Virus record (IMG/VR): IMGVR_UViG_3300032249_000447
Coordinates: 1-30,851 of that record
Length of the DNA stretch: 30,851 nt
Origin: a virus
Reading direction: 5' to 3' (one strand)
Of this stretch, positions 29,911 to 30,851 are shown piece by piece; positions within the stretch are counted from its first letter, which is position 1; each line of letters starts with the position of its first letter. The notes beneath the pieces are model-generated. The model was given only the letters and a program-made list of their open reading frames with translations, did no database searches and was not told where the DNA came from. The translations under genes and the position numbers were made by a program.

Positions 29911-30332
29911 CACGCCGCCCCCCTTTCCGTGTTGCCATTTCCCCGGTCTCGCAGGAAATTCCGCGAATCATGCCCGCACACTGGACAGACGCGCTCACCT
30001 GCTCCGAACCGATCTCCGTCACCCTTGGCGGCGCCACCCACACCGGCACCCTCCACCGCCACCCCTCCGGGCGCGGCGGATTTGTCGTATCCTTTCAGGC
30101 TTCCGAAAAATCCGACGGGTGCCGCCATTACAAGAGCCTCGATCACATCGAGGCCCAGGCACGCATCCTCCTCGCCGAGTTGGTTGCCGAGCATCTCCGA
30201 GAGCAGCCGCACCTGCCCAAGGTGCATCGATAGCACCTCCTGCGCTGCGTAATACTCCTCCCCCAGCATCTCCAGCCCGCGCATCCGCCCACGCGCCAAC
30301 TCCAACGCCCCAATCAGGTCGATGCTCTTCAT
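29910..30332 (-). CDS. Hypothetical protein with C-terminal zinc-ribbon-like motif
   Basis: A 140-residue protein with a good Shine-Dalgarno (AAAAGGAAGG) before ATG 30332, coupled to the RHH gene by ATGA. The first about 70 residues are a helical region (L-E-L-A-R-G-R-M-R-G-L-E-M-L-G). The C-terminus has C-P-V-C-G-H-D, half of a zinc ribbon. A plus-strand reading frame of 87 codons lies entirely opposite. GC by codon position is compatible with either strand, so one of the two may not be translated. Confidence 0.5.
   Translation of the reverse strand: MKSIDLIGALELARGRMRGLEMLGEEYYAAQEVLSMHLGQVRLLSEMLGNQLGEEDACLGLDVIEALVMAAPVGFFGSLKGYDKSAAPGGVAVEGAGVGGAAKGDGDRFGAGERVCPVCGHDSRNFLRDRGNGNTERGAA
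29970..30233 (+). CDS. Plus-strand hypothetical protein, antisense to minus gene
   Basis: An 87-residue reading frame starting at ATG 29970. It has a plausible soluble composition (W-T-D-A-L, T-L-G-G-A-T-H-T-G-T-L-H-R, G-G-F-V-V-S-F) and high GC at third codon positions. It is wholly opposite to the minus-strand gene 29910-30332. Its start lies about 60 bases from a G-rich junction like that beside the plus-strand membrane gene. Which strand is expressed cannot be decided here. Confidence 0.4.
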   Translation: MPAHWTDALTCSEPISVTLGGATHTGTLHRHPSGRGGFVVSFQASEKSDGCRHYKSLDHIEAQARILLAELVAEHLREQPHLPKVHR

Positions 30333-30511
30333 GCTGCCTTCCTTTTGGTTGCTGGTTTCACCTTATTTTGATAAGGGGTGCCTGACACCCTGTCTAAAAA
30401 AATAGTTGCCGCTTCCCTCATTACAAAAGCGAGGCTTCGTCGCTCTGCTTTGGCAATAGATTGAAGCTGCGCTTTCATGTTTTTGTCTATTGGGATCGTG
30501 ATCTTGGTCAT
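30329..30511 (-). CDS. Ribbon-helix-helix-like regulator 1
   Basis: A 60-residue protein starting at ATG 30511, coupled as ATGA to the upstream RHH gene. Strand I-T-I-P-I-D then helices (M-K-A-Q-L-Q-S-I-A-K-A-E, L-A-F-V-M-R-E-A-A) fit a CopG/Arc-type RHH DNA-binding fold. The C-terminal codons (V-S-G-T-P) coincide with a REP-like palindrome, so the tail may have been altered by it. It may autoregulate. Confidence 0.7.
   Translation of the reverse strand: MTKITIPIDKNMKAQLQSIAKAERRSLAFVMREAATIFLDRVSGTPYQNKVKPATKRKAA
30356..30390. repeat. REP-like palindrome, left copy of inverted pair
   Basis: Contains GGGTGCCTGACACCC (30376-30390) and TTTCACCTTATTTTG (30356-30370). Read on the minus strand it has the same elements in the same order as the sequence near 30704-30750: GGTGTCAGxCACCCC then AATAAGGTGA. 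This makes an inverted pair around the two RHH genes. Confidence 0.6.
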
Positions 30512-30687
30512 TGCTTTTTTGTCTTAGATTTTTTGGATTTTTCTTGGAGATATGAGTCGCACATGAGCTTCATGGCAGCGACCCGGTCGATTCCATTTTC
30601 ATCTGCGAATTTTTGTATCCGAGCAAGAAGAGTGTCCTCCATAGGAACCGTCACTCGGACTTTGTTTGCTGCTCGTTTATCTGGCAT
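30508..30687 (-). CDS. Ribbon-helix-helix-like regulator 2
   Basis: A 59-residue protein starting at ATG 30687. The strand V-R-V-T-V-P-M-E-D followed by helices (L-L-A-R-I-Q-K-F-A-D-E-N-G, V-A-A-M-K-L-M-C-D) matches an RHH/CopG pattern, with a Lys-rich C-terminus. It is the first gene of the minus-strand operon in this window and lies close to the palindromes upstream, so autoregulation or an antitoxin-like role is possible. No toxin partner is evident. Confidence 0.65.
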   Translation of the reverse strand: MPDKRAANKVRVTVPMEDTLLARIQKFADENGIDRVAAMKLMCDSYLQEKSKKSKTKKQ

Positions 30688-30703
30688 GAGGACAAGTTAA
30701 GAT

Positions 30704-30716
30704 GGTGTCAGACACC
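30704..30716. promoter_or_regulatory. Operator-like palindrome, right copy of inverted pair
   Basis: GGTGTCAGACACC is a perfect 13-bp palindrome with one central base, 16 bases before the RHH gene start. It resembles the palindrome at 30377-30389 and REP-type sequences. It may be an operator of the RHH proteins. Confidence 0.55.
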
Positions 30717-30738
30717 CCGCAACAATTATTTTTCAATA

Positions 30739-30750
30739 AGGTGATCACCT
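30739..30750. promoter_or_regulatory. 12-bp palindrome upstream of RHH operon
   Basis: AGGTGATCACCT is a perfect 12-bp palindrome about 50 bases upstream of the RHH start codon. It is well placed for an operator near a promoter. Confidence 0.5.
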
Positions 30751-30812
30751 ACCCAAATAAAACTATTGACATCCGCATGGGGATTGACTCCGCAGGCGAA
30801 AATAAATTTTTA

Positions 30813-30843
30813 CCCGCTTAAACACTCGCTCTGCGGGCTTTTC
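30813..30843 (+). terminator. Possible terminator at right edge
   Basis: CCCGC and GCGGG can pair across a 15-base loop on the plus strand, followed by CTTTTC. The stem is short. The remaining stretch 30688-30851 holds palindromes and AT-rich sequence with possible promoters but no gene that I can see. Confidence 0.35.
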
Positions 30844-30851
30844 ATATTTTC

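Overview
The window is part of a podovirus-type (short-tailed) phage or prophage genome. Nearly all genes lie on the minus strand, so transcription runs from right (early and replication genes) to left (late virion genes). The order is RHH-type regulators and small accessory genes (about 30.7-28.7 kb), RecT-like annealing protein and PD-(D/E)XK exonuclease, replication initiator-like protein and DnaC-like loader, zinc-ribbon protein, SSB-like protein, RusA-like resolvase, terminase small and large subunits, portal, Bbp19-like protein, scaffold, tRNA, major capsid protein, a large tail-adaptor block, fibre and receptor-binding genes, a 977-residue nozzle-like protein, and a T7-like ejection set (GNAT-like, gp14-like, gp15-like with a peptidoglycan-domain tail, and a very large polyvalent protein that runs off the left edge).

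Most junctions are ATGA or TAATG overlaps, typical of a compact, translationally coupled phage. Base composition is moderately GC-rich with Shine-Dalgarno sites at some genes. No host gene, integrase, repressor, phage RNA polymerase or clear endolysin/holin pair was identified, so lysogeny and host cannot be decided. A degenerate 'CCACAGAGGACAC'-type dispersed repeat and REP-like palindromes point loosely to a free-living or gut bacterium such as Verrucomicrobiota, Planctomycetota or Lentisphaerota; this is a weak inference.

The most unusual points are: (1) six copies of the tail-adaptor (gp11/TTPA-like) domain spread 2+3+1 over three adjacent genes, the last fused to a fibre-like module; (2) a 16-bp element, AGTTTYGACTGATACC, present eight times, mostly directly upstream of head and replication gene starts; (3) a probably ejected polyvalent protein with a degenerate zincin-like motif and the beginning of an ADP-ribosyltransferase-like domain; (4) CBM5/12-like modules in the tail, one apparently nested inside another; (5) a right end in which convincing plus-strand ORFs lie antisense to minus-strand ORFs with tightly coupled junctions; and (6) a resolvase gene whose full RusA fold seems split over two reading frames.
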